Below are positions 52,977 to 62,482 of a stretch of 64,000 nucleotides of DNA, one piece after another. The notes beneath the pieces were generated by a model. That model was not told the origin of the DNA. It worked only from the letters and a program-made list of their open reading frames with translations, and did not search any database. This DNA is from Azophilus sp965220425 (GTDB lineage: Bacteria > Pseudomonadota > Gammaproteobacteria > Pseudomonadales > Azotimanducaceae): positions 682,001-746,000 of the forward strand of contig OZ244830.1 in NCBI GenBank assembly GCA_965220425.1, given 5' to 3'. Position 1 is the stretch's first letter. Each line of letters starts with the position of its first letter. A program made the translations under genes and the position numbers.

Positions 52977-54863
52977 ATGGCGCCATCGCTTCGCATCAAG
53001 GACAAGCACCAGGAACACAAGGCATTCGTCAGCCGGGCGATGGTGCTGTTCGCCATCGCGGCCGGATTGGCACTGGCGCTTGTGTTTCGCATGGTGCAAC
53101 TGCAGGTCTGGCAGCACGATGCCTATCAGACCCGGTCGGACGAAAACCGCATCGACTTGCAGCCGCTGGCCCCGGCACGCGGCATCATCTACGACCGCAA
53201 CGGCATTCCCCTGGCTGAAAACCGGCCGGTTTTCAGCCTGGCGCTGGTCAGGGAGCGCATCGGCGACCTCGACCGGTTCGTGGCGGAACTGTCCGCAGTC
53301 GTAACGCTCGACCGCGATGAAATCGAGGTGTTCGAGGAACGGCTCAAGCGGCGCCGGCGGCCGTTCGAGCCGGTACCCCTCAAGCTTTCGCTGACGGAAG
53401 AGGAAATCGCGGCCCTGGCGGTAAACAGGCATCGATTCGTTGGCGCCGAAGTAGAGGCGAGGCTGGCCCGTTTCTATCCGTTCGGTGAGCTTCTGGCTCA
53501 TCCGGTGGGGTCGGTTCGCCGCATCAGCGACGAGGACCTGCAGAGGCTGGACCCGGTCCGGTACAGCGCAACCCGTTACGTGGGCAGGCGCGGGGTCGAG
53601 CAGTTCTACGAAAGCTCCCTGCATGGCGACGTCGGCAGCCGAAGAGTGGAAACAGACGCACACGGACGCGTTCGCCGGGTACTCGATGTCAGCCTGCCCG
53701 GGGCGGGTCAGAACATCACCCTGAATATCGACAGCCGGCTTCAGGTTGCCGCGGTTGCGGCTCTATCCCACCGCCGTGGCGCCATCGTTGCGCTGGATAC
53801 TCATTCAGGCGGCATCCTGGCCATGGTCAGCAATCCGAGCTACGACCCCAACCTGTTCATTTCCGGCGTCAGCAACGGGCAGTACAACGAGTGGCTCGAC
53901 TCGCGGGACAAGCCGCTGTTCGACCGGGCGATCAACGGCCAGTACGCGCCCGGGTCGACCTTCAAGCCGGTGGTTGCGCTCGCCGCGCTCGCCCATGACG
54001 TTGTCGACTGGGAGGAAGAGATTCTCGACAGCGGCTCGTTCCGGCTGCCCGGAGGGAAACGGGTCTACCGCGACTGGAGTTGGCAAAAGGACAATTCCGG
54101 CGGCCAGGGCATCGTCAATCTCAACCGCGCCATCTATCGTTCTTCCAATGTCTATTTCTACCACCTGGGCAACCGCCTGCAGATCGATCAGTTGGCGGCG
54201 ATTGCGCGTCAGGTCGGATTCGGACGCGTGACCTCGGTCGATGTGGCAGGGGCCAGTGCCGGTCTGGTGCCCGATCCGGCTTGGAAGCTTGGCGCCAAGG
54301 GAGAACCCTGGTACCCCGGCGACAACGTCAATTTGGCCATCGGTCAGGGCGACCTGCTGGTCACGCCGTTACAGATGGGCACGGCGGCGGCGGTGATCGC
54401 CAATCGGGGTCGGTGGGTGAGGCCGCGCATGTTGCTGGCGAGCGACGGCCCCCTTGCGGAGGTGGACCCGCCGCCGCCGATGCCGAATCTCGAGGGGCTT
54501 TCCCCAGAGGATTGGGAACGCCTGGTAGACGCCATGGAAGATGTGGTTCACCGGGGGAACCAGGGGTATCGGCAGAATGGCACGGCCTGGGCGTACATAG
54601 GCCGGGGGCTCGGTTACCGCATGGCGGGCAAGTCCGGAACCGCCCAGGTGGTGGAGATCGCCCAGGGCGAGGAATATGACGAAGAACTGCTCGATGAGTA
54701 CAGCCGCAAACATGCCTGGTTTCTCGCGTTTGCGCCGGCTGACGATCCCTTGATCGCCGTCAGCGTCCTGGTCGAGAATGGCGGCGGCGGCAGTTCCGTG
54801 GCCGGACCGGTTGCCAGGGAGGTGATCGATGCCTACCTGCTGCCCAGGATAGCGCGGCGATGA
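52977..54863 (+). CDS. mrdA: penicillin-binding protein 2 (elongasome transpeptidase)
   Basis: PBP2 cross-links peptidoglycan during cell elongation with RodA. 628 residues: one N-terminal membrane helix (about 20-40), a pedestal domain with RGIIYDRNGIPLAEN, and the transpeptidase domain with nucleophile S327 in STFK (327-330), SSN (389-391) and KSGT (552-555). Its stop overlaps the rodA start (ATGA). Confidence 0.97.
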   Translation: MAPSLRIKDKHQEHKAFVSRAMVLFAIAAGLALALVFRMVQLQVWQHDAYQTRSDENRIDLQPLAPARGIIYDRNGIPLAENRPVFSLALVRERIGDLDRFVAELSAVVTLDRDEIEVFEERLKRRRRPFEPVPLKLSLTEEEIAALAVNRHRFVGAEVEARLARFYPFGELLAHPVGSVRRISDEDLQRLDPVRYSATRYVGRRGVEQFYESSLHGDVGSRRVETDAHGRVRRVLDVSLPGAGQNITLNIDSRLQVAAVAALSHRRGAIVALDTHSGGILAMVSNPSYDPNLFISGVSNGQYNEWLDSRDKPLFDRAINGQYAPGSTFKPVVALAALAHDVVDWEEEILDSGSFRLPGGKRVYRDWSWQKDNSGGQGIVNLNRAIYRSSNVYFYHLGNRLQIDQLAAIARQVGFGRVTSVDVAGASAGLVPDPAWKLGAKGEPWYPGDNVNLAIGQGDLLVTPLQMGTAAAVIANRGRWVRPRMLLASDGPLAEVDPPPPMPNLEGLSPEDWERLVDAMEDVVHRGNQGYRQNGTAWAYIGRGLGYRMAGKSGTAQVVEIAQGEEYDEELLDEYSRKHAWFLAFAPADDPLIAVSVLVENGGGGSSVAGPVAREVIDAYLLPRIARR

Positions 54864-55981
54864 GTCGGGGCATGGCCGCGGGTTTGGTCCGGATCTCCTG
54901 GCGCACTGCGATTTCCCGGCTCAAGGGCGCGGACACGCTCTTGTGCTACATGCTGGGCGCGGTGATCGCCTTCGGCCTGGTGGTCCTGTACAGCGCCGTC
55001 GAGGGGAATGGCGCGCTGTTTCGTGCCCAGTTGCTGCGCCTTGCGCTCGGCGTCACGGCTCTGGCGGTCGCCGCACAGTTTCCGCCGACGTTCTACCTGC
55101 GCTGGGCGCCATGGTTGTACTTTGCGGTACTGCTGTTGCTGCTGCTGGTCTTTGTGGGCGGCGTCACGGTCAAGGGAGCGGCGCGCTGGCTGGAGGTTCC
55201 GGGCCTGACGCGATTTCAACCGTCGGAGTTCACCAAGCTCGCCCTGCCGATGATGATCGCCTGGTATTTTCACGACCGTCCGTTGCCGCCCTCATTGAGG
55301 GACGTTGCGGTAGCGCTGGCCCTCACCGGTTTGCCGGCGGCCTGCATCCTGCTGCAGCCCGACCTGGGTACCGCAATCCTCGTCCTGGCCGCCGGCGTGC
55401 TGGTCGTCCTGCTGGCCGGGGTTCGTTGGCGTTGGATCGGATTGGCGGCGGCGGGCGGGGCTGCCCTGGTGCCGTTGATGTGGTACGGTCTGAAGGAATA
55501 CCAGCGCCAGCGAATCGTCACGTTGTTCGATCCGGAAAGCGATCCGCTGGGCGCGGGTTGGAGCATCATACAATCCAATACCGCGATCGGTTCCGGCGGA
55601 TTCTTCGGGAAGGGTGTGGGGTCCGGAACGCAGAGCCAACTGGAGTTTCTGCCCGAGAGTCATACCGACTTCATCATTGCGGTGGTTGGAGAGGAGTTGG
55701 GATTCCTGGGCGTTGTCAGCCTGTTGGCTCTATACATGGCAATCGTAGGCCGGGTGCTGTTTATTGCGGCGCAAACCCATCACACCTTCTCGAGGCTCCT
55801 GGCCGGGACGTTGGGCCTCGTATTCTTTGTCTCCCTGTTCGTGAACATCGCCATGGTGGCGGGGTTGCTGCCCGTCGTCGGCGTGCCGCTGCCCCTGGTC
55901 AGCTACGGCGGGACCTCCATCGTCACGATGCTTGCGGGTTTCGGCATTATCATGTCCATACAAAGCCACAAGGCCTGGTAA
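54860..55981 (+). CDS. rodA: peptidoglycan glycosyltransferase RodA (SEDS family)
   Basis: 373 residues, about ten transmembrane helices. RodA polymerises lipid II in the elongasome with PBP2. SEDS signatures include RWLEVPGLTRFQPSEFTKLALP, QPDLGTAILVLAAG, SNTAIGSGGFFGKGVGSGTQSQLEFLPESHTDFI and the final PLVSYGGTSIVTMLAGFGI. Confidence 0.97.
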   Translation: MSRGMAAGLVRISWRTAISRLKGADTLLCYMLGAVIAFGLVVLYSAVEGNGALFRAQLLRLALGVTALAVAAQFPPTFYLRWAPWLYFAVLLLLLLVFVGGVTVKGAARWLEVPGLTRFQPSEFTKLALPMMIAWYFHDRPLPPSLRDVAVALALTGLPAACILLQPDLGTAILVLAAGVLVVLLAGVRWRWIGLAAAGGAALVPLMWYGLKEYQRQRIVTLFDPESDPLGAGWSIIQSNTAIGSGGFFGKGVGSGTQSQLEFLPESHTDFIIAVVGEELGFLGVVSLLALYMAIVGRVLFIAAQTHHTFSRLLAGTLGLVFFVSLFVNIAMVAGLLPVVGVPLPLVSYGGTSIVTMLAGFGIIMSIQSHKAW

Positions 55982-55999
55982 CGGCACGGGGCGGCGCGG

Positions 56000-57046
56000 G
56001 TGAAGAGAATGATGCGAGTCCTGGTGGTAGCGAGCGTGACGGCGCTTCTGCTTTACGGCCCGGTCAGCGCGGACTATTTGGCCAGGGAAGATGTCCGCGC
56101 CTATGTGGACGAACTGGTATTGGCGCACGGATTCGGCAGGGACGCGCTCCTTGAGACGTTCGCGGCTGCCCGGCATCGGCCGCGAATCGTGGAGGCCATG
56201 TCCCGGCCGGCGGAGAAAGCCCTCAAGTGGTTTCAGTACCGCGACATCTTTCTCCGGGATGAGCGTATCGCCCGTGGGATTGATTTCTGGGCGGACAACA
56301 GCGCGGCGCTCGAATCGGCTGAGGCCAGTTTCAATGTCGCCCCCGAGTACGTGGTGGCGATTATCGGTGTGGAGACCTACTTCGGCAGGGTGATGGGTTC
56401 GCACCGAGTCCTCGACGCCCTGTCCACGCTGGCGTTCGACTATCCCCCGCGCGCCGGTTTCTTCCGCAACGAGTTGACGGAATTCCTGTTGCTCGCGCGC
56501 GAGGAAAAGCGTTCCCCAGCCGAACTGAAAGGCTCTTACGCCGGTGCGATGGGCTACGGCCAGTTCATACCGTCGAGCTACCGGCACTACGCCGTGGACT
56601 TCGACGATGACGGCATCCGGGACGTCTGGACCAATACCACGGATGCTATCGGCAGCGTGGCGAATTACTTCGCGCGGCACGGCTGGCGAGGCGAAGGCGA
56701 GGTGGTCGTGCGTGTAACGGCGTCCGGCGGGGAGGCCGAAAATGCGGCCAACACGGGCCTGTCGCTGAACAGAACGGTTACCGAGTTTCGAGAACTCGGC
56801 GTCGAGGTCCCGGAAATCGATGGAGAGGCCCATGCGGCGCTGTTTCGAATGGAACTGGAAGACGGCGCGGAATACTGGCTGGCCCTGCATGACTTCTATG
56901 TCATCACCCGTTACAACCGAAGCGCCATGTATGCGCTGGCGGTCCATCAACTCAGTCAGGCGATCAAGGCCGGGCGGGATGCGGCGCTGGCCGAGGCTGA
57001 ATCGCCGCCTGGCGCCGGCTCGCCCGTACGCGGCCTGCGTGGATAA
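56000..57046 (+). CDS. mltB: lytic murein transglycosylase B family, GTG start
   Basis: GH103 lytic transglycosylase that cuts glycan strands leaving 1,6-anhydroMurNAc, the substrate feeding AnmK. 348 residues; catalytic E125 in IIGVETYFGRVMG, followed by TLAFDYPPRAGFFRNEL and GSYAGAMGYGQFIPSSY. The N-terminus is a cleavable signal (cut after VSA, about residue 24) without a lipobox, so it is probably soluble in the periplasm, unlike lipoprotein MltB of E. coli. Confidence 0.94.
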   Translation: MKRMMRVLVVASVTALLLYGPVSADYLAREDVRAYVDELVLAHGFGRDALLETFAAARHRPRIVEAMSRPAEKALKWFQYRDIFLRDERIARGIDFWADNSAALESAEASFNVAPEYVVAIIGVETYFGRVMGSHRVLDALSTLAFDYPPRAGFFRNELTEFLLLAREEKRSPAELKGSYAGAMGYGQFIPSSYRHYAVDFDDDGIRDVWTNTTDAIGSVANYFARHGWRGEGEVVVRVTASGGEAENAANTGLSLNRTVTEFRELGVEVPEIDGEAHAALFRMELEDGAEYWLALHDFYVITRYNRSAMYALAVHQLSQAIKAGRDAALAEAESPPGAGSPVRGLRG

Positions 57047-57059
57047 TGGGCGTTGACGG

Positions 57060-57881
57060 ATGAGCGGCCGAATCGCATGCGGCACGCGTACGGGTCAACG
57101 GCTGGCGGCGCCCGCCTGCGTGCTGGTCCTGGCGCTCGCTGCCTGTCAGGCCTCGGGTCCGCCGCCCTCCGGTACGGGGTCGCCGCCGATCTCGGATGGT
57201 CCGCCGGAACACATTCCGTACGACCTGAGCCGGCTGCCGGACCCGGTTCCCGTCAACGAGCCGAAGAGCGCAACGGGTAATCCGCCGTCCTACAGCGTCT
57301 TTGGGAAGACCTACCACACCCTGGACTCCGCGGCCGGCTATGAAGCGACCGGCTCGGCGTCCTGGTACGGGCGCAAGTTTCAGGGGCGGCGCACATCGAG
57401 CGGGGAGGCCTTCGACACGCTGAAGTTGACCGCGGCGCACCCGACCTTGCCCATACCGTCTTACGTGGGGGTGACCAACCTGGAAAACGGTCGGCGGATC
57501 GTTGTGCGGGTCAACGACCGGGGTCCGTTTCACGATGGCCGCATTATCGATCTTTCCTATGCGGCGGCCGTGAAACTGGGGTTTGCCGATGCGGGTACGG
57601 CCCGGGTACGGGTCAGGGCGCTGCATGACCTGCCCGTTCTCTACCTGCAGGCCGGGGCATTTCGGCGGATTCGCGATGCGGACCGCTTGCGGGGGGTGCT
57701 GGAGCGGTTGACTGGCAAGCCGGCCCGAGTCGTGCGAACCGACGCTGAGAATCCCTACCGGGTCCGCCTGGGCCCGCTTGACGGCGAGTGGGAAGCGGAA
57801 CGCCTGCAGGCGCTGATCGCGATGGCCGATCACGGGGTCCCGGAAATCTACTATGGAGAAGCGCAAGGCGAGGCGCACTGA
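57060..57881 (+). CDS. rlpA: septal ring/rare lipoprotein A with SPOR domain
   Basis: 273 residues. Lipobox LAAC with C29, so an outer-membrane lipoprotein. The double-psi beta-barrel domain has TGSASWYGRKFQGRRTSSGE and VRVNDRGPFHDGRIIDLSYAAA with the catalytic-type His and Asp. A C-terminal SPOR domain (YLQAGAFRRIRDADRLRGVL) binds denuded glycan. RlpA of Pseudomonas is a lytic transglycosylase acting on stem-less strands. Confidence 0.94.
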   Translation: MSGRIACGTRTGQRLAAPACVLVLALAACQASGPPPSGTGSPPISDGPPEHIPYDLSRLPDPVPVNEPKSATGNPPSYSVFGKTYHTLDSAAGYEATGSASWYGRKFQGRRTSSGEAFDTLKLTAAHPTLPIPSYVGVTNLENGRRIVVRVNDRGPFHDGRIIDLSYAAAVKLGFADAGTARVRVRALHDLPVLYLQAGAFRRIRDADRLRGVLERLTGKPARVVRTDAENPYRVRLGPLDGEWEAERLQALIAMADHGVPEIYYGEAQGEAH

Positions 57882-57971
57882 GCCTGACAAAGGGGATGGC
57901 CGCGCGCGCTAGACCCGTGCGTCCCGCGGGTTAGAATGGCGCCCTTCCGGCCACCGATCTCAAGGAGACTC

Positions 57972-59126
57972 ATGGGAATCAGGGTTCTGGCTGTCGCCTT
58001 GTTCTGGGTAAGCGGTTGGGCTGGCGCGGCAAGCGTTCCGGCCCCGGCGTTACCCCCTTCCCCCGGCATTGCCGCCAAGTCCCATGTGCTGATGGATGCG
58101 GATACCGACCGGATCATCGCCGAGGAGAACAGCGACGAACCGCTTCATCCCGCCAGCCTGACCAAGATCATGACCGGATACATTGCCGCCGGCGAGTTGG
58201 ATAGCGGTCGGATCTCACTCACCGACGAAGTGCTCGTCAGCGTCGAGGCGTGGCGTACGCCGGGTTCGCGCATGTTCATTCAGGAGGGAACCCGGGTCTC
58301 CATAGCCGACCTGCTACGGGGCATCATCGTACAGTCGGGCAACGATGCGAGCGTGGCGCTGGCCGAACATATCGCCGGCAGCGAGGGAGCATTCGCCGAC
58401 ATGATGAATCGCCAGGCGGATGAAATGGGATTGACCGCGACCCAGTTCAGGAACGCCACCGGACTTCCCGCGGACGATCACTATACGTCCGCCAGGGACC
58501 TGGCGATTCTGACCCGGGAATACATCCACCGGTATCCGGAGAACTACGCCATGTATGCGGAGCGGTCGTTCAAGTACAACGACATCGAGCAGCCGAATCG
58601 CAACCGCCTGCTCTGGCGCGACCGTACCGTCGACGGCGTCAAGACCGGCCACACCGATGCAGCCGGATACTGTCTGGTCGCCTCGGCGCAACGGGACGGC
58701 ATGCGATTGATCTCCGTGGTAATGGGGGCCGCCGACGGCAATACGCGGGTGCGTGAGACCCAGAAACTGCTGACCTATGGATTCCGCTATTTCGAGACCA
58801 AGCGGCTGTACGAGGCCAATGTCCCCCTGAAGAGCGTCGAAGTCTGGTATGGCGAGGCGGATTCGGTGGACATCGGCGTGGCGGAGCCGGTCGTGGTTAC
58901 CATTCCGCGCGGGTACTACGATGACGTGGAGGTGGAATTGCAGTTGCCCGAGCTTCTCGAAGCGCCTTTGCGGGCAGGCGGTGAGGTCGGCGCCCTGCGG
59001 CTGACCCTGCGCGACGATCCGGTGTACACGGCGCCGCTGGTCGCGTTGCAGGCGGTGGAGGAGTCGGGTGTATTCGCGCAGGCTGCCGATTTCATTCAAC
59101 TTTTCTTCAGCCGGCTGTTCGAGTGA
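57972..59126 (+). CDS. dacA: D-alanyl-D-alanine carboxypeptidase (PBP5/6 type)
   Basis: Removes the terminal D-Ala from stem pentapeptides. 384 residues from ATG 57972 (AAGGAG upstream): signal peptide cut after GAA (about residue 20), SLTK nucleophile motif S62-K65, SGN 122-124, KTG 224-226, a beta-rich C-terminal domain and an amphipathic C-terminal helix (FAQAADFIQLFFSRLFE) for membrane attachment. An ATG 36 bp earlier lacks a ribosome binding site. It overlaps lipB by GTGA. Confidence 0.96.
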   Translation: MGIRVLAVALFWVSGWAGAASVPAPALPPSPGIAAKSHVLMDADTDRIIAEENSDEPLHPASLTKIMTGYIAAGELDSGRISLTDEVLVSVEAWRTPGSRMFIQEGTRVSIADLLRGIIVQSGNDASVALAEHIAGSEGAFADMMNRQADEMGLTATQFRNATGLPADDHYTSARDLAILTREYIHRYPENYAMYAERSFKYNDIEQPNRNRLLWRDRTVDGVKTGHTDAAGYCLVASAQRDGMRLISVVMGAADGNTRVRETQKLLTYGFRYFETKRLYEANVPLKSVEVWYGEADSVDIGVAEPVVVTIPRGYYDDVEVELQLPELLEAPLRAGGEVGALRLTLRDDPVYTAPLVALQAVEESGVFAQAADFIQLFFSRLFE

Positions 59127-59812
59127 GTTCGGCGGCAAGTCCCCGGCCGGGAGTGGACTTCGCACACCAGGTCATCGTTCGCGATCTGGGCCGTACCGGA
59201 TACGAGCCCGTATTTCAGGCCATGCGGGACTTCACCGCGAACCGCGGCGGGGACACACTCGACGAACTCTGGTTCACCGAACACGAACCGGTCTTCACCC
59301 AGGGCCAGGCGGGCAAGGCGTGGCACGTACTCGCCGCCGGCGACATACCCGTGGTGCAGACGGATCGCGGCGGCCAGATCACCTATCACGGGCCGGGTCA
59401 GATCGTCGGCTACCTGCTATTCGACCTGCGCAGAATGGGGCTGTCGGTACGAGGGCTCGTCTCCGGCATCGAAGATGCGGTGGTCGATGTGCTGGCCGGC
59501 CGCGGCATCGACGCCTCCGCGCGCCCGGATGCGCCGGGCGTCTACGTCGACGGCGCCAAGATAGCGGCGCTGGGTCTCCGGGTGCGCAGGCGTTGCTCAT
59601 ACCATGGATTGAGCTTCAACATCGACATGGATCTCGAACCCTTTCAACGCATCAATCCCTGCGGGATGACCGATCTTGGGGTGACGCAACTGAAGGACCT
59701 CTGCGGCGAGGCGGACATGGAAGCGGTGAAGAGCCGGTTGTTGAGGGCGATGGAGGGGTGTTATCCGGTCAACTTCCGCAGACCGGGCACGCGGGCCGCT
59801 TCGGAAGCCTGA
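59123..59812 (+). CDS. lipB: octanoyl-ACP:protein octanoyltransferase, GTG start
   Basis: LipB moves octanoate from ACP to lipoyl domains. 229 residues: DRGGQITYHGPGQIVGY (81-97), catalytic K146 in DGAKIAALGLRVRRRCSYHGLSFN and C180 in INPCGMTDLGVTQL. ybeD, usually between dacA and lipB, is absent. The 3' end overlaps the convergent moeB-like gene by 44 bp. Confidence 0.95.
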   Translation: MSSAASPRPGVDFAHQVIVRDLGRTGYEPVFQAMRDFTANRGGDTLDELWFTEHEPVFTQGQAGKAWHVLAAGDIPVVQTDRGGQITYHGPGQIVGYLLFDLRRMGLSVRGLVSGIEDAVVDVLAGRGIDASARPDAPGVYVDGAKIAALGLRVRRRCSYHGLSFNIDMDLEPFQRINPCGMTDLGVTQLKDLCGEADMEAVKSRLLRAMEGCYPVNFRRPGTRAASEA

Positions 59813-60512
59813 ATTTCCGCCAGTCGGCGCGTTTGGCGTCGTAGAACAGGACATGGCCGACCAGCGGGTCCCCCACGCCGGTAATCGCCTTGACGGCCTC
59901 CATGGCCTGCATGGCGCCCACCACGCCGACCAGGGGCGCGATGACGCCGTTCTCCGCACAGTTCAGCGCCTGATCGTCGCCTTGTGGGTACAGGCACCGG
60001 TAGCAGGGCGATTCGGGACGGTCCGGGTCGAACCGGGCGACCTGGCCTTCCCAGCGGATGGCGGCGCCCGAAACCAGCGGCTTTCCCACGCGCCAGCAGG
60101 CATCGTTGACAAGGTAGCGGGTTGCGAAGTTGTCGCTGGCATCGACTACGAGGTCGACGCGGACCAGCAGTTCTTCCAGTGCTTCCCGCGACAGCTTGTG
60201 GCCGATCGTCTCCACCGCAACCAGGGGATTCAGGGCGGTGAGGGTCTCCGCCGCGGACTGAACTTTGGGAGTCCCCACGGAGGCGTCCGCGTGGGCGATC
60301 TGGCGTTGCAGGTTGGATAGCTCCACCGCGTCGAAGTCGTTGAGTATGAGCCTGCCGATGCCGGCGGCGGCGAGATACAACGCAACGGGAGAACCCAGGC
60401 CTCCCAGCCCGATCACGAGAACGGTGGCGTTGCCGAGCCGGTGCTGTCCCTCGATGTCGATCTCGGGCAGCATGATCTGCCGGCTGTAGCGCAGCAGTTC
60501 GCGGTCGTCCAT
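59769..60512 (-). CDS. moeB: ThiF/MoeB/HesA family adenylyltransferase
   Basis: E1-like enzyme that adenylates the C-terminal glycine of ThiS or MoaD for sulfur transfer. 247 residues: GLGGLGSPVALYLAAAGIG (35-53) nucleotide site, NLQRQIAH, DASDNFATRYLVNDAC, a zinc site made by CYRC and the C-terminal CPVCG, and the Cys-containing LNCAENGVIAPLVG crossover loop. MoeB and ThiF cannot be separated by sequence alone. In E. coli and many gammaproteobacteria this gene follows hemA-prfA-prmC, which supports MoeB-type naming. Confidence 0.88.
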   Translation of the reverse strand: MDDRELLRYSRQIMLPEIDIEGQHRLGNATVLVIGLGGLGSPVALYLAAAGIGRLILNDFDAVELSNLQRQIAHADASVGTPKVQSAAETLTALNPLVAVETIGHKLSREALEELLVRVDLVVDASDNFATRYLVNDACWRVGKPLVSGAAIRWEGQVARFDPDRPESPCYRCLYPQGDDQALNCAENGVIAPLVGVVGAMQAMEAVKAITGVGDPLVGHVLFYDAKRADWRKFRLPKRPACPVCGS

Positions 60513-60514
60513 CG

Positions 60515-61381
60515 TCAGGTTCCCGAAATCGCGACGGTGGCGCGTTCCAGACCGGCGAGGTCGCGATGCGTCTGGATGTCCTGGAAATCCAGCAGCGCAA
60601 GGCGGGCCCGCACTGCCGCGGCCTGGTCACAGCCGTGTTCCAGGATCAGACGGCCCCCGGGCGCGATTCGTTCCGGCGCCTGGGCGACGATGCGGTCGAT
60701 GGCGTCGAGCCCGTCCGCGCCGGCGGTCAGGGCGAGCGGGGGTTCGCTGCGCAATGCCGCCAGCGCGGGGTCGCCCTCGGCAACGTAGGGCGGATTGGAG
60801 ACGATGCATTCGTAAGGGCCGCGCAGGAAGCCGAGCCAGTCGCCCTGCGCGAAGGCGATATCCGCGGCGTTGGCGGCCGCGTTCGCCGATGCGACCCGGA
60901 GCGCCGCGAAGGAAGCGTCCGTGGCGGTAACCCGAAGATCGGGCCGATGGACTTTGAGCGCTACCGCGATGCAGCCGCAGCCGGTTCCCAGATCGACCAC
61001 GCGGCCATCGCGGGGCGCCAACCTCAGCGCGAGTTCCACGGTGAGTTCGGTTTCCGGACGGGGGACGAGCACATCTTTTCCGACGCGGAAGTTCAGCCCG
61101 TAAAATTCCTTTCGACCCAGAATACAGGCAAGCGGTTCCTGTCCGCGGCGCCGGTTGGCCAGGCGGTCAAGGCGGTCTGCCTGCCGGTTCGTCAGCGCCG
61201 CTTCGGGGAAGGCGAGGATCTGCGCCCGGCCCACGCCCAGCACATGGGCCGCGAGCAGTTCCGCATCGATCCGTTCCAGATCGGCGTTGGCGGCGAGCCA
61301 GTGGCCGGATGAACCGGGGCGGACCGAGCGGTGAGTGCGCCGGGCCGGGAACCCGTGCTCCTGATCGCGAATTTCACGCAT
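60515..61381 (-). CDS. prmC: peptide chain release factor N5-glutamine methyltransferase
   Basis: PrmC methylates the GGQ glutamine of RF1 and RF2. 288 residues: N-terminal helical domain, SAM site VVDLGTGCGCIAVAL (GTGCG at 132-136, where GTGSG is usual), and catalytic NPPY (196-199). Its ATG lies 8 bp inside prfA, so it is coupled to its own substrate's gene. Confidence 0.96.
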   Translation of the reverse strand: MREIRDQEHGFPARRTHRSVRPGSSGHWLAANADLERIDAELLAAHVLGVGRAQILAFPEAALTNRQADRLDRLANRRRGQEPLACILGRKEFYGLNFRVGKDVLVPRPETELTVELALRLAPRDGRVVDLGTGCGCIAVALKVHRPDLRVTATDASFAALRVASANAAANAADIAFAQGDWLGFLRGPYECIVSNPPYVAEGDPALAALRSEPPLALTAGADGLDAIDRIVAQAPERIAPGGRLILEHGCDQAAAVRARLALLDFQDIQTHRDLAGLERATVAISGT

Positions 61382-62465
61382 TGCCCAGGCGGCCGAGCAG
61401 ATCCGCCTGATGCGCCTGAACGAGGGGCTGCACCACTACGTCCAGCGCTCCCTGCAACACTTCGTCGAGGCGGTACAGCGTCAGGTCGATGCGATGATCG
61501 GTAACGCGCCCCTGGGGAAAGTTGTAGGTGCGGATGCGTTCCGAGCGGTCTCCGGATCCGATCAGGTTGCGGCGCGACTCGGCCTGCTCCGCCTGCTGTT
61601 GGGAACGGGCGGCATCGACCAGTTTCGCCTGCAACAGGGCCATGGCGCGCGCCCGGTTCTTGTGCTGGGATCGTTCGTCCTGGCACTCGACCACGATTCC
61701 GGTAGGCAGGTGGGTGAGCCGCACCGCCGAATCGGTCTTGTTGACGTGCTGGCCGCCCGCACCGGAAGCCCGGAACAGATCGACACGCAGGTCATTCTTC
61801 CCGATTTCCACGGCATCGATGTCGTCGATTTCCGGTAATACGGCCACGGTGCAGGCGGAGGTGTGTATGCGACCCTGTGATTCGGTGTCCGGCACCCGCT
61901 GCACCCGGTGCACGCCGGACTCGAATTTCAATCGACTGAAGGCTCTTTTGCCGTCGACTCGCGAGATGATCTCCTTGTAGCCGCCGTGCTCGCCGGGACG
62001 CTCGTTCAAGATCTCGATGTTCCAGCCCTGGGTCTCGGAAAATCTGGCATACATGCGAAACAGGTCGCCCGAGAAGATGGCTGCTTCGTCACCGCCGGCG
62101 CCGGCGCGGATTTCGAGAAAGACGTTGGACCCGTCATGGGGGTCCTTGGGTATGAGGAGGCTCCTGAGCGATCGTTCGAGCGTGTCGAGCCGCGCCGTCA
62201 GCAAGGCAACTTCTTCCCGCGCCAGTTCACGCAGGTCGGCATCGTCGCCACGAGCCAACTCCCGGGCTTCCTCCAGATCCCGGGTGACCTCGCATATCCG
62301 TCTGAAGCCCAAGGCCACGGGTTCGAGTTCGGCCAGTTCCTTGGACAGCGCCTTGAATTGTATCCGGTCGGCGACGACCTCCGGTTTTGCGAGCAACGCG
62401 CAGATCTCGTCGTAGCGATCCGCAAGTTCGGACAGCCTGGTCAACACGGATGGTTGCAGCGCCAT
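61374..62465 (-). CDS. prfA: peptide chain release factor 1
   Basis: RF1 reads UAA and UAG. 363 residues with the codon-recognition tripeptide PDT (192-194) in HRVQRVPDTESQGRIHTSA, and the catalytic GGQ (237-239) in RASGAGGQHVNKTDSAVRL. PxT rather than SPF marks RF1. It is 17 bp downstream of hemA. Confidence 0.97.
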   Translation of the reverse strand: MALQPSVLTRLSELADRYDEICALLAKPEVVADRIQFKALSKELAELEPVALGFRRICEVTRDLEEARELARGDDADLRELAREEVALLTARLDTLERSLRSLLIPKDPHDGSNVFLEIRAGAGGDEAAIFSGDLFRMYARFSETQGWNIEILNERPGEHGGYKEIISRVDGKRAFSRLKFESGVHRVQRVPDTESQGRIHTSACTVAVLPEIDDIDAVEIGKNDLRVDLFRASGAGGQHVNKTDSAVRLTHLPTGIVVECQDERSQHKNRARAMALLQAKLVDAARSQQQAEQAESRRNLIGSGDRSERIRTYNFPQGRVTDHRIDLTLYRLDEVLQGALDVVVQPLVQAHQADLLGRLGNA

Positions 62466-62482
62466 GGAGCGGGCCCCTGTAC

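Noticed and set aside
61860..61960. RF1 codon-recognition motif PDT instead of PAT/PVT as a sign of changed stop codon reading
   Set aside because: As far as I recall, acidic residues at the middle position occur in ordinary gammaproteobacterial RF1 proteins, and both TAG and TAA stops are used normally in this window.
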